In this document: positions 8,115-16,434 of the stretch, one piece after another
Layout: each line of letters begins with the position of its first letter
How positions within the stretch are numbered: position 1 is the first letter of the stretch
NCBI GenBank assembly: GCA_002418765.1
Contig: DIET01000042.1
Location: 44,340 to 62,246, forward strand
DNA from: Peptococcaceae bacterium UBA5767
Lineage (GTDB): Bacteria; Bacillota; TC1; UBA5767
Length of the DNA stretch: 17,907 bases
Direction: 5' to 3'
Notes under the pieces: model-generated
What the model was told of the DNA's origin: nothing
The model's database searches: none
The model's input: only the letters and a program-made list of their open reading frames with translations
Program-made: the position numbers and the translations under genes

Positions 8115-8874
8115 TCTCACCACTCTTCCCAAGATATGCACAGATTACATCTTCATTGCAAGTAATCTCAGCAGGAGTACCTTCAGCCATTTTCTCGCCA
8201 GAGTTCAGAACAATAATCCTATCTGAGAGCCCCATAACAACACGCATATGATGCTCAACCAGTACAATAGGAACTCCATCCGCATTGATTTTACGAATCA
8301 AACCGACCATGTTTTCGCACTCATTTGGATTACTCCCAGCACATGGTTCATCCAATAAGAGTATTTTGGGGTTGGCTGCCAGAGCAATACATATACCTAA
8401 GAGTCTCTGTTCACCATAGGGTAATTCAGCGGCCATCATATCTTTTTTCTCTGATAGACCGACGAACTCCAACAGTTCCAAAGCTCGTCTTAACCCACTA
8501 AGTTCTTTTTTCTTCATGTTACCTGGTTTGATAAAATCGATGAGAGATGGCCTTATGCCCATATGCTCTCCTAGCAAGACGTTCTCCACAACCGTCAAAT
8601 GTGGGAAAAAGCTTTTCTTTTGAAATGTGCGAATGACACCTATTTCACTGATAGCATGTATAGCTTCATCTGTCAAAACTCGATTACCAAAGGAAACATT
8701 CCCTTCAGACGGTTGGATATATCCTGTAATGGCATTAAATAAAGTGGTTTTGCCTGCACCATTGGGTCCGATGATAGAGAGGATTTCATTTTCTTTTGTT
8801 TCAAAGGAAAAATCATGAACTGCTGCCAGACCACCAAACCTCACTGTCAAATTTTCAACCCTCAGCGTTGTCAT
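8095..8874 (-). CDS. livG: LivG-type ABC transporter ATPase
   Basis: 259 residues, the second ATPase of the importer. It shows FGGLAAV near the N-terminus, Walker A GPNGAGKT (36-43), the Q-loop region GVIRTFQKKSFFPHLTV, the LivG-specific signature LPYGEQR in place of LSGGQ, Walker B ILLLDEPCAGSNP, the H-loop VEHHM, and YLGKSG near the end. These hallmarks separate LivG from LivF. Its start codon overlaps the livM stop by four bases (ATGA type) and its end overlaps livF, so H, M, G and F are translated as a tight unit. LivG pairs with LivF on the cytoplasmic side of the LivH/LivM pore. Confidence 0.94.
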   Translation of the reverse strand: MTTLRVENLTVRFGGLAAVHDFSFETKENEILSIIGPNGAGKTTLFNAITGYIQPSEGNVSFGNRVLTDEAIHAISEIGVIRTFQKKSFFPHLTVVENVLLGEHMGIRPSLIDFIKPGNMKKKELSGLRRALELLEFVGLSEKKDMMAAELPYGEQRLLGICIALAANPKILLLDEPCAGSNPNECENMVGLIRKINADGVPIVLVEHHMRVVMGLSDRIIVLNSGEKMAEGTPAEITCNEDVICAYLGKSGENDARNG

Positions 8875-9854
8875 TTCAGATTATCACTCCCTTCAATTTC
8901 AGAATTATTTGGGTAGACTGAATTTTTAAAAAGATTTTTGACTTTTTTCAGCAAAGACCATAGCCCTCCTGGAAGAAAAAGAATAATGAGAATCAGAGCT
9001 ATCCCATACAAAATAAAACTGTATCCTTCACTGAATCTTAGTACTTCAGGAGCCAGTGTAAAAATAATTGCACCTACTACCGGACCGCCTATGGTGCCTA
9101 ATCCCCCTGCGATAACCATGACGACCATATTCACTGTCATCTGAAAATAAAACACATCCGGACTGATGAATTTCATATACTGACCATAAAAACCACCTGC
9201 GATTCCAGCCATGAATGCACCTGCCATAATGGCAATCATCAGATATCGATCGATATTGACGCCAGTGGATATTGCAACATACTCAGCATCCTTGATTCCT
9301 TTAAATACCCGACCAATGTGAGAATTAACGATACGATAAGATAAGAAAATTGAAGACACCGCCAAAATCAAGACTAGGTAATATTGCTTATTGTAACTAT
9401 TTAATACCAGTGGGCCAATCGATGCTGCAGGAATATTTGGCAGCCCCATTGGTCCTTCAGTAAGCTCTACCCAATTGATGCTTACTAGACGAGTAATTTC
9501 AGCAAAAGCAATAGTGGAAATTGCAAAAAATGAGCTTCTAAGTCGAAACGTAATCTTCCCCACTAAATATGAAAGAATCATCGGAAGTATCCCAGACAAC
9601 AATAGAGCCAATAGAAATGGCAACCCAAGCCGCATGACAGATAAAGCCGCTGTATATGCCCCAATCCCATAGAATGCATGGTGTCCCAATGACAACAATC
9701 CGGTATATCCAGATAAGAGATTTAGGCTCGTTGCCAATATGATATATATCATCGCTAATATAGTAATATGCATGAAGTAACTGCTTTCAATGAGCAATGG
9801 AAGCATGAGTATGAGCAACGTCAGCGGTACAATCCAAGTCCATTTCTTTCTCAT
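8871..9854 (-). CDS. livM: LivM-type ABC transporter permease
   Basis: 327 residues, an integral membrane protein with roughly nine to ten hydrophobic segments, the first at about residues 7-25. Family motifs are the N-terminal LLSGYTGLLSLGHHAFYGIGAY and the C-terminal MVVMVIAGGLGTIGGPVVGA, which lies at the ATPase-coupling region. A charged C-terminal tail (KKVKNLF...EIEGSDNLK) lies in the cytoplasm. It forms the pore with LivH. The start overlaps the livH stop (ATGA), with a G-rich ribosome binding site inside the end of livH. Confidence 0.93.
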   Translation of the reverse strand: MRKKWTWIVPLTLLILMLPLLIESSYFMHITILAMIYIILATSLNLLSGYTGLLSLGHHAFYGIGAYTAALSVMRLGLPFLLALLLSGILPMILSYLVGKITFRLRSSFFAISTIAFAEITRLVSINWVELTEGPMGLPNIPAASIGPLVLNSYNKQYYLVLILAVSSIFLSYRIVNSHIGRVFKGIKDAEYVAISTGVNIDRYLMIAIMAGAFMAGIAGGFYGQYMKFISPDVFYFQMTVNMVVMVIAGGLGTIGGPVVGAIIFTLAPEVLRFSEGYSFILYGIALILIILFLPGGLWSLLKKVKNLFKNSVYPNNSEIEGSDNLK

Positions 9855-10726
9855 TTCTCGATGCCCCCTTTCTTGCCCATAATTCCAGAAGGCTTAACCA
9901 TCAAAATCAATACTAGTAAAATAAACGCTACTGCATCCTTGTATCCTGAGCTGATATACGTCCCAGCAATACTCTCAGAAACACCAACAATCAATGCACC
10001 TAGTATAGCTCCTGCAAAGTTACCCAGACCGCCCAATATTACTACGGCAAAGGCCTTTGTTGTGGTGATTGCACCCATAGCTGGAAAAACATTGTATATC
10101 ATAGAAAGCATGGCACCGCCCGCCGCTGCCATACCACATCCAATAGAGAATGTATAGGCATATATTTTTTTTGTATCAATTCCCATGGCCATAGCAACTT
10201 CTTTATCCTGAAAGGTTGCTCTCATCGCTTTGCCCAGCCGTGTTCGTTGCATGAACAAATGAAAGAGCACTATAATAAAAACTGAAACCAATACGATGAG
10301 CAACTGAATGGGTGCAACTCGTACATTTCCCAAAATAAAAGGTGACATGGTAAAAGGGGGAGGAACTTTCTTAGGCACAGCGGTGAGCATCACTGTAATG
10401 ACATTGGGGATCAAAATCATCAAACCAACAGTAAGCAACATACGAATCAAAATATCTTTGTCCCAAACTGGCCGCAATAAGAAGCGTTCAATCAATAACC
10501 CTAATAGCATAGCCACTAAGATGGCTAAAGGAATTCCAATAATATGCGGGAGTGCAATAGTCACGACAAAAAAATATGTAAAATAGGCGCCCAGCATATA
10601 CAGTTCGCCATGTGCAAAATTCACCAAATCCATGAATCCCAGCACAAACGTCAATCCAACAGCCATTAATGCGTATGTTCCGCCAACAATTACTCCGTTA
10701 ATTATGGTTTGCAAAAATATATTCAT
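9851..10726 (-). CDS. livH: LivH-type ABC transporter permease
   Basis: 291 residues, the partner permease of LivM and the first gene of the transporter block. It has about eight membrane segments. The signature at residues about 10-48 reads NGVIVGGTYALMAVGLTFVLGF and then VNFAHGELYMLGAY. The C-terminal VVILGGLGNFAGAILGALIVG is the ATPase-coupling loop common to the family. GAGGTGA lies just before the ATG. An 89-bp gap separates it from the [2Fe-2S] subunit gene upstream, the longest gap inside the block from the FAD subunit gene (12160) to livK. Confidence 0.94.
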   Translation of the reverse strand: MNIFLQTIINGVIVGGTYALMAVGLTFVLGFMDLVNFAHGELYMLGAYFTYFFVVTIALPHIIGIPLAILVAMLLGLLIERFLLRPVWDKDILIRMLLTVGLMILIPNVITVMLTAVPKKVPPPFTMSPFILGNVRVAPIQLLIVLVSVFIIVLFHLFMQRTRLGKAMRATFQDKEVAMAMGIDTKKIYAYTFSIGCGMAAAGGAMLSMIYNVFPAMGAITTTKAFAVVILGGLGNFAGAILGALIVGVSESIAGTYISSGYKDAVAFILLVLILMVKPSGIMGKKGGIEK

Positions 10727-10749
10727 ATCTCACCTCAATACGGATTTGC

Positions 10750-10773
10750 ATTATTCAGCTCATTCAGAATAAT
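10750..10773. repeat. Small inverted repeat before livH
   Basis: Perfect 7-bp arms, ATTATTC (10750-10756) and GAATAAT (10767-10773), with a ten-base loop that also creates two ATTCAG direct copies. It lies in the 89-bp gap between the [2Fe-2S] subunit gene and livH, 24 bp upstream of the livH start. It is AT-rich and has no T-run, so it is at most a weak mRNA hairpin or processing site. Confidence 0.3.
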
Positions 10774-10815
10774 AGGTTGCTTTAGCAAATACGAATAATT
10801 TTTTCGAAGAGTCTA

Positions 10816-11286
10816 TCACTTTACTCTATTCGTTGCGGTTTTTTCAATTGCCTTAATAATGGCCTGATACCCAGTACATCGGCAAAAATTGCCCGCCATT
10901 CCATATCTGATTTCTTGCTCAGTCGGATTTGCGTTGTCTTCCAAAAGCGCCTGTGCCGTTAATATCATACCTGGAGTACAGAAACCGCATTGGGTAGCTC
11001 CCTCATCCACAAAATTTTGCTGTAAATCAGTTAACCCTTCAGCAGGAGTATGTCCTTCTATTGTTGTAATTTCTCGTCCATCTGCCCAAACAGCTAGAAA
11101 TATACACGAATCAACAGGTCTGCCATCAACCAAAACGGTGCACGCACCACATTCCCCAGCTTCACAACCCTTTTTCGTCCCTTTAAGATTCAATCGATCC
11201 CGTATAACCTCCAAAAGTGTTTCTCCCACATTTACGCACAGAACCCTCTCTCTACCATTAACAATACATTTGATATCCCGATTCAT
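10816..11286 (-). CDS. [2Fe-2S] subunit of a xanthine dehydrogenase-family hydroxylase
   Basis: 156 residues, the normal size of the small (CoxS/XdhC-type) electron-transfer subunit. The N-terminal half is a plant-type ferredoxin fold with GCEAGECGACTVLVDG and PVDSC. The C-terminal helical half carries the second cluster, CGFCTPGM and FCRCTGY, both complete. It carries electrons from the molybdenum centre to the FAD subunit. The frame extends upstream to 11463, but the start at 11286 has GGAGGTGA at ideal distance and begins with the family-typical short strand (IKCIVNG), so I chose it. Four bases separate it from the FAD-subunit stop, and coupling is likely. Confidence 0.95.
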   Translation of the reverse strand: MNRDIKCIVNGRERVLCVNVGETLLEVIRDRLNLKGTKKGCEAGECGACTVLVDGRPVDSCIFLAVWADGREITTIEGHTPAEGLTDLQQNFVDEGATQCGFCTPGMILTAQALLEDNANPTEQEIRYGMAGNFCRCTGYQAIIKAIEKTATNRVK

Positions 11287-11290
11287 TTTC

Positions 11291-12160
11291 TCACCTCCCA
11301 ATCTTATACGCCGCCACCCGAATTGCTCTTTGACTGAGTTCTCGAACCAAATAGGTCCTAAGCTCTTCACTTGCCCTCCAAGATGTTCTTGGCTTTGCTT
11401 CTTTGGCAGCCAATTCTCCAATATCATACAAAACATTCGATGACAATTTTTTACCAATAGCAAAATTCTCCGCTGCTTTACATCGCATAGGAGTCGGCGC
11501 TGCTGTTCCTAGTGCTATACGAATTTTTTCTATTTGCTCATCCTGGTCCATACACACAAATGCAGCACAACCGAGCATAGAGATATCCATTGTCTTCCGA
11601 ACACTATATTTGATGTAGTGTGTATTGCAACGACTGCTATCCGTAATAGGGATTTCAATGGCTTGCAATATCTCTGCTGATTGCAGATCAACCTTTTTTG
11701 GTCCTAGATAAAAATCTTCAATTGAAGCAATTCTCAATCCTTGCGGTCCATAGATATGCAAGCGTGCATCCAACGCCAAGAGAGCAGGGGCGCTATCTGC
11801 AGAAGGAGCACCATTGCATAGATTTCCGCCAATAGTCGCTACGTTCCTAATTTGTGGCCCAGCTACATAGTCAGCTGCTGTTTTGAGCACATCACAAATC
11901 TCTTTGACAAGGCTACTGGTCTGTAGGTCATGAAACGTTACCAAAGATCCTATAAACAGACTTTCACCTTCTTGATGTATACCCGTCAAACCACTGATTT
12001 TTTTGAGAGACAGTAGCGTCATGTTGTCATTTTTATTCTTTGCCATTCTGAGTAGTAAATCCGTGCCTCCTGCAATAACTTTGGCATGTGGCTGTTTTTG
12101 CAGATACTGTACAGCTTCATCTAGCGAACTCGGTTCCATGTAATAGTCGACTGTATACAT
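11291..12160 (-). CDS. FAD-binding subunit of a xanthine dehydrogenase-family hydroxylase
   Basis: 289 residues, the usual size of the medium (CoxM/XdhB-type) subunit, which passes electrons from the iron-sulfur clusters to FAD. FAD-binding segments are visible: KVIAGGTDLLLRM (near 28-40) and ATIGGNLCNGAPSADSAPALLAL (near 107-130). The C-terminal CO-dehydrogenase flavoprotein domain follows (IRIALGTAAPTPMR). The frame is open to an ATG at 12181, but that ATG lies upstream of AGGAGGG, and the ATG at 12160 is seven bases after it, so 12160 is the better start. The 251 bp upstream (12161-12411) hold no gene, terminator or clear promoter that I can see. The [2Fe-2S] subunit gene follows directly. 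Confidence 0.93.
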   Translation of the reverse strand: MYTVDYYMEPSSLDEAVQYLQKQPHAKVIAGGTDLLLRMAKNKNDNMTLLSLKKISGLTGIHQEGESLFIGSLVTFHDLQTSSLVKEICDVLKTAADYVAGPQIRNVATIGGNLCNGAPSADSAPALLALDARLHIYGPQGLRIASIEDFYLGPKKVDLQSAEILQAIEIPITDSSRCNTHYIKYSVRKTMDISMLGCAAFVCMDQDEQIEKIRIALGTAAPTPMRCKAAENFAIGKKLSSNVLYDIGELAAKEAKPRTSWRASEELRTYLVRELSQRAIRVAAYKIGR

Positions 12161-12411
12161 CGTTTCCCTCCTATATTTCAAATTCGAGCCTGTTTAGATA
12201 CCAAAACATCCTACGTGCATCGATGAACACCTTACTAATCATGCTAATGCCAGTATTTATTTCTACACCTAACAGTTCTGTCTTTCGCTTATTTACTCGG
12301 TCTAGAACGAATTATTCTTTACTATTGCTAATGCAGATGATTATTCACGCTAAAACTCTATATGAATGATATGAAACTTATCTCTTAGAATAGAATTCTG
12401 TATATCTCCAA

Positions 12412-13788
12412 TTAACGAGATGCCAAGATTCCTCTCGCTGCCAAGACCCGTTCATCATATTTAGGAATTTCTGCATACAATCCATCCCAATAGGCTTGAT
12501 CCCTCATTTGGTTTAGAAGTTCAATGGTGTACCCAAAGCGTGGCCAATCAAATTCTTTTTGCTCAAATAAGCGTTCTTTCGCTTCCTTAGACCTAAAGTC
12601 ATATATATATTGTTCATCGGCCTTCAGGATAGCATCACGAAACCAACGTTCTAATACAAAATTCTCCAACTCAAGGTATCGAACTTTAAGGTTGTCCATG
12701 ACCGATTGATAGCGATCGAAGCCGTCCGAAGCAATGGTTACGACATTGTCCTCGGGCCCTAATTTTAAATACTTGGCCATTTTGATGGCACCAATCACAT
12801 TGGCCATACCTGATACGCCGAACAGATTTTTTATTCGATCAGCAAACTCAGGGTCTACTCCTTGTTTTACCAGTATATTGGCACCATCATGAACTATTTT
12901 TAGAGCCTGCACTGCATCCTCATCATGAATCAATGTCACAAAATCACATTGTACAACATTGTGAATCAGGGAAATGAGTTTATCTCCAATCCCTTCGATT
13001 CGATGTTGACCGCGAGCATCTTGCGTCAATGTCGGACACTCATAAGGTTCCAAGGCAACAGTTTTACACTCTGGAAAAGCATTCTTAAGCTCATCTCCTG
13101 CTGCCAGCGTCCCTGCTGACCCTGTACAAACTACATAACAAGCAGCTCTGCCATTCCCAACATCACGAACTGCTTCAATAGCTGAACCTCCCGTAACATA
13201 CCGATGAAATCGGTAATTGCTTCTCAATTCAAACTGATCCAGAGAGTAATTCTTGAGATCTTTTTTTAGCTCAAGAGTTCTGTAAACAGTCAAGATTACA
13301 TCTGATTCAGTGCCGGGTGTCAGATCCAATACACCCCCGTATCCTGTGATTTTCTCATAACGTTCACGACTCATGTTATCAGGCATAATGACAATGGATT
13401 TATATCCGCAAAGAGTACTGATATAAGCCGTTCCAATACCGAAATTTCCCGTTGAAGGGCCGAGGATGGTATTCTCATGAGGATTAATGATACCATCCAC
13501 TGTGGCTTCCATGATTTCTGAATAAACTGGGCCAACTTTTTGAGAACCAGACGGAAATCCAGATCCCAACAATACCACAATATTTGCATCAACCCCAGTC
13601 ATTTCCTTAGGCAAAACAATCTTACGCACATGATTTTCTTCATCTCTCCAATTGAGATTAAATAAATTTAAGGGATCCATCTCATTCTTTTTCAATAGAT
13701 CTTTATTGGCAATCTCTCTTATTTCTTCTGGAATGCGCTCCGGATGCAACATCTCCTCATATGTGGGTCCAAAAATCGCTTTATTCAT
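12412..13788 (-). CDS. Fold-type II PLP-dependent enzyme, cysteine synthase-like, function unknown
   Basis: 458 residues from the chosen start. The core resembles O-acetylserine sulfhydrylase and threonine synthase relatives: predicted PLP lysine in PSGSQK (Lys84; commonly PSGSxK), a substrate/cofactor loop GPSTGNFGIG (about 110-119), then GYKSIVIMPDNMSRERYEKI, the phosphate-binding CTGSAGTLAAGDEL, and the EPYECPTL/EGIGDK region near the active site. Such enzymes do beta-elimination, beta-replacement or deamination of amino acids. It is longer than cysteine synthase (about 310), with an N-terminal arm of about 60 residues and a C-terminal extension of about 90 that I do not recognise. The frame opens at 13827, but GGAGGAG lies just before the ATG at 13788. 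In this cluster it may release ammonia from, or cleave, an amino-acid intermediate; that is inference. Confidence 0.85.
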   Translation of the reverse strand: MNKAIFGPTYEEMLHPERIPEEIREIANKDLLKKNEMDPLNLFNLNWRDEENHVRKIVLPKEMTGVDANIVVLLGSGFPSGSQKVGPVYSEIMEATVDGIINPHENTILGPSTGNFGIGTAYISTLCGYKSIVIMPDNMSRERYEKITGYGGVLDLTPGTESDVILTVYRTLELKKDLKNYSLDQFELRSNYRFHRYVTGGSAIEAVRDVGNGRAACYVVCTGSAGTLAAGDELKNAFPECKTVALEPYECPTLTQDARGQHRIEGIGDKLISLIHNVVQCDFVTLIHDEDAVQALKIVHDGANILVKQGVDPEFADRIKNLFGVSGMANVIGAIKMAKYLKLGPEDNVVTIASDGFDRYQSVMDNLKVRYLELENFVLERWFRDAILKADEQYIYDFRSKEAKERLFEQKEFDWPRFGYTIELLNQMRDQAYWDGLYAEIPKYDERVLAARGILASR

Positions 13789-13868
13789 AGAACTCTCCTC
13801 CATAATCATATAGAAACTCATGTGCAATCATTGATTTCAATAACTTTGTCAACAACTTATGCAGTTTC

Positions 13869-14735
13869 TCACTTAATGCCCAATAAGTATTGGGGATTAT
13901 CAATCATAAGCCTATTAATATCCTCAGGATTTATACCTCTTTCATGAATCGCCTGAGCAAAGATTCGCATGCACTCAGCCGGCATGGGATTGTTATACTG
14001 TCCTGCATCACTGACAATAATATAATGCTGTGCTCCGTTCTCCTTGATTGCCAGAACTGCATTATCTACTGAATTGGCTGCCCAGGCATGGGAAACTGTA
14101 CAGTAGCCAAATTCAATCATGGCACCCTTTTCAATTAGTAATTTCTGTCCTTCAATACCAATGTTGGGCACTTTATAGTGCGCATGAGTTATCAATAACT
14201 TATTGAACCCAATATCATTTGCCAAATCAGCCAGAGCAAAGCACTCTTCTTCAGAACAATGTCCCGTTCCCAACAGCACATCATATTGTTTAGCCAATTC
14301 CATCACAACCATGGCCTCAGGAATGAGCACTCCATCTTTTAGTATAGTGATACCTTCATGATCGATGCCCGTTACTTTCTCTGTCAACGCATACTTACCT
14401 GGTGCCCCATGGATCTCTACATGACGTTTCGAATCAAATGTAGGCATCCATACTGCTTTGCCCCCAAGGCGCAAAGCGGCTTCTACAGCGGCAGGATTTA
14501 CCCCGCCTACACAAGTATTGAGAACAATCCCTCCATAGACCTCAATATCATCAAACTCCTTATCCAATATTGCTGCTCGGGAAACAGAAGATTCATGGTG
14601 ACACTTCAGCATCACACCATCCATACCGTATTCCCTCGCTGACAAAACCATTTCTCTATCTGTCGCTAATCTTGGAAATAGACACGGTGCTGTATGAATA
14701 TGCAAATCATAGGCTCCCTGAATTGATATCAACAT
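13869..14735 (-). CDS. DUF6282-type metal-dependent hydrolase (amidohydrolase-like TIM barrel)
   Basis: 288 residues. A metal-binding DLHIHTAP (Asp10, His12, His14) opens the protein, as in amidohydrolase and PHP enzymes. Other likely ligands lie in MLKCHHESS (about 42-50), GTGHCSEEE, LITHAHY and the late Asp in VSDAGQ. This spacing fits a TIM-barrel hydrolase, and I recognise it as the DUF6282 group, which to my knowledge has no characterised member. A C-N bond hydrolase (ring opening or deamidation) is the natural guess given the Mo hydroxylase encoded nearby. It follows the flavoprotein stop by one base, and AAGGAG inside that gene serves as its ribosome binding site, so the two are translationally coupled. 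Confidence 0.82.
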   Translation of the reverse strand: MLISIQGAYDLHIHTAPCLFPRLATDREMVLSAREYGMDGVMLKCHHESSVSRAAILDKEFDDIEVYGGIVLNTCVGGVNPAAVEAALRLGGKAVWMPTFDSKRHVEIHGAPGKYALTEKVTGIDHEGITILKDGVLIPEAMVVMELAKQYDVLLGTGHCSEEECFALADLANDIGFNKLLITHAHYKVPNIGIEGQKLLIEKGAMIEFGYCTVSHAWAANSVDNAVLAIKENGAQHYIIVSDAGQYNNPMPAECMRIFAQAIHERGINPEDINRLMIDNPQYLLGIK

Positions 14736-14736
14736 C

Positions 14737-16434
14737 TCATGACTCCTTATTTTGCAACCGCGTTACTTCTAGTGTTCCCAGCGGTTTCGCGTATTGCGTT
14801 GCAGTGTGACGACTCCATTTCGGATCTGTCTCTGGGTAATCTGTCCTGATATGGTGCCCTCTGGTCTCCATGCGCAAGAGCGCTGATTCAGCGACCCATC
14901 GACTCATTTCAGCCATATTTGCTAACTCCAGTGCCTCACAGAATTCATGATTATATGCCATTTGAAGATTACCCGTTCTAATCTCCTGCGTCCGTTTTGC
15001 CAATCGTATAATCTCCCGTTTGGCTTCGCTCAACGATTCGTATGATCGTCTAGTCCCAACCAAATCATCCATGATTTTATTGAGTAATTTTTTTAGCATT
15101 ACAGGTCGTGGGCTATCGGGATCAGGTTTTCCTGAAAAGAGCTCTAACCGACTAATTTCTTGCTGAATATCTTTGTCCTGGATGGTCGTAGCCATATCCA
15201 TCCCATCGACATATTGTGCAGCAAACAATCCTGCACGATAGCCAAAAACCTGTGTTTCGGCCAATGCATTCCCGGAAATCCGGTTAGCTCCATGTAGATT
15301 CGAGCTTACTTCACCAGCTGCAAACAAACCTTCAATATTAGTACGACAATTTTCATCAATCCGCACACCACCTAAGGTGAAATGAACCCCGGGTGCAACT
15401 TCCACTACTCCTTGAGAAAAATCAACACCTTGTAGTGCTAAATTTTTACCTGGTATAGAAAAAAGTTTGGACATCAATTCTTCTATGTACTCTTTACTTT
15501 TTGGAGATTTAGTTAGATCGATATACATCCCATCATTGGGTCCACCATTTTCCTTTTCCACCTGATCAATCATGATGTTCATAAGGACATCTCGTGTCGG
15601 AGGCTTTCCACTCGGAATCAAATTCTCACCTTTGGCATTCAGCATCTGCCCGCCTACATACTCATCTCGTAGCAAAGTCTCATACTGAACCAAAATTCCT
15701 CGACCAGCTTCCGAGACAACTACTGTAGGATAATATAAAATCATCTCTAAATCGATGATCTGAACCCCTGCATGATAAGCCAATGCCAACCCATCGCCTG
15801 TACTGTCTGGTGCTGCGTCCGTTTTTCCCCAAAAAGCTTCGTACCCCCCAGTGGCCAGAATAACTGCTTTTGCTTCTACAACAAGATACGAGCCGGATCG
15901 CATATCATAAGCAAACACACCATGCACTTGGCCATCTGCAACAAACAGTTTTGTCACCATGCAATCTTCCATTACCAATATCTCCGGAATCTTTTTCATC
16001 TCTCTGCGAAGCCCGGAAATCAATCCATATCCACCAGTCTGAATGACCATGTTTCTCGGGTATTTCTGTCCAGGGTGATGAACTTGCAACAATCTCCCAT
16101 CCTTTTCTTCAAACTTTATACCCATTTCTACTAGTTCTCTAACTCGAATAGGGCTTTCATCAGCCAAAACCCGAGCTAAGTTCTCATCAGACAAACCTCG
16201 ACCACCTTCCACAATATCTTGATAATGGACGTCTGGATTATCTCGAGCATCCTCGTAACCAAAAGACGCCTGGATAGAGGGATAAGCCATCGGTGTAAGA
16301 CCACATTTCGAAATAGTCCCCTTGGAAAGAATCAATACTTCTTTCCCTTCTTCATTGGATTTTAAAGCTGCTCTAACACCAGCACCACCACCACCAATAA
16401 CCAGAACATCTGTTTGTATTTTTTTGATTTCCAC
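14737..16434 (-). CDS. Fumarate reductase/succinate dehydrogenase-like flavoprotein
   Basis: 565 residues, close to the FrdA/SdhA/NadB size. The FAD-binding Rossmann motif is VIGGGGAGVRAAL (about 12-24). The capping domain and active-site arginine region PTRDVL (Arg281) follow, then HFTLGG (His351), LFAAGE, HGANR (381-385) and the C-terminal helical domain with RGHHIRTDYPE. Two features depart from true fumarate reductases. The SHT segment whose His carries covalent FAD reads SKCGLTPMAYPS, so FAD should be non-covalent as in L-aspartate oxidase. The active-site HPT motif is YPT (Tyr235), removing one substrate-contact His. It probably reduces or oxidises a C=C bond in a substrate other than fumarate. 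The start is GTG, overlapping the previous stop as TAGTG, with AAGGAGG eight bases upstream. The [2Fe-2S] protein at 17188 is its likely partner. Confidence 0.9.
   Translation of the reverse strand: MEIKKIQTDVLVIGGGGAGVRAALKSNEEGKEVLILSKGTISKCGLTPMAYPSIQASFGYEDARDNPDVHYQDIVEGGRGLSDENLARVLADESPIRVRELVEMGIKFEEKDGRLLQVHHPGQKYPRNMVIQTGGYGLISGLRREMKKIPEILVMEDCMVTKLFVADGQVHGVFAYDMRSGSYLVVEAKAVILATGGYEAFWGKTDAAPDSTGDGLALAYHAGVQIIDLEMILYYPTVVVSEAGRGILVQYETLLRDEYVGGQMLNAKGENLIPSGKPPTRDVLMNIMIDQVEKENGGPNDGMYIDLTKSPKSKEYIEELMSKLFSIPGKNLALQGVDFSQGVVEVAPGVHFTLGGVRIDENCRTNIEGLFAAGEVSSNLHGANRISGNALAETQVFGYRAGLFAAQYVDGMDMATTIQDKDIQQEISRLELFSGKPDPDSPRPVMLKKLLNKIMDDLVGTRRSYESLSEAKREIIRLAKRTQEIRTGNLQMAYNHEFCEALELANMAEMSRWVAESALLRMETRGHHIRTDYPETDPKWSRHTATQYAKPLGTLEVTRLQNKES

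Noticed and set aside
8115..8141. Upstream ATG at 8141 for livF
   Set aside because: It adds nine residues (HILGRVVR) that do not resemble LivF N-termini; family starts align with 8114/8111.
10889..11443. Long plus-strand open frame (184 residues)
   Set aside because: It lies opposite the Cys-rich [2Fe-2S] and FAD subunit genes, has no ribosome binding site or recognisable domain, and its composition mirrors the real genes.
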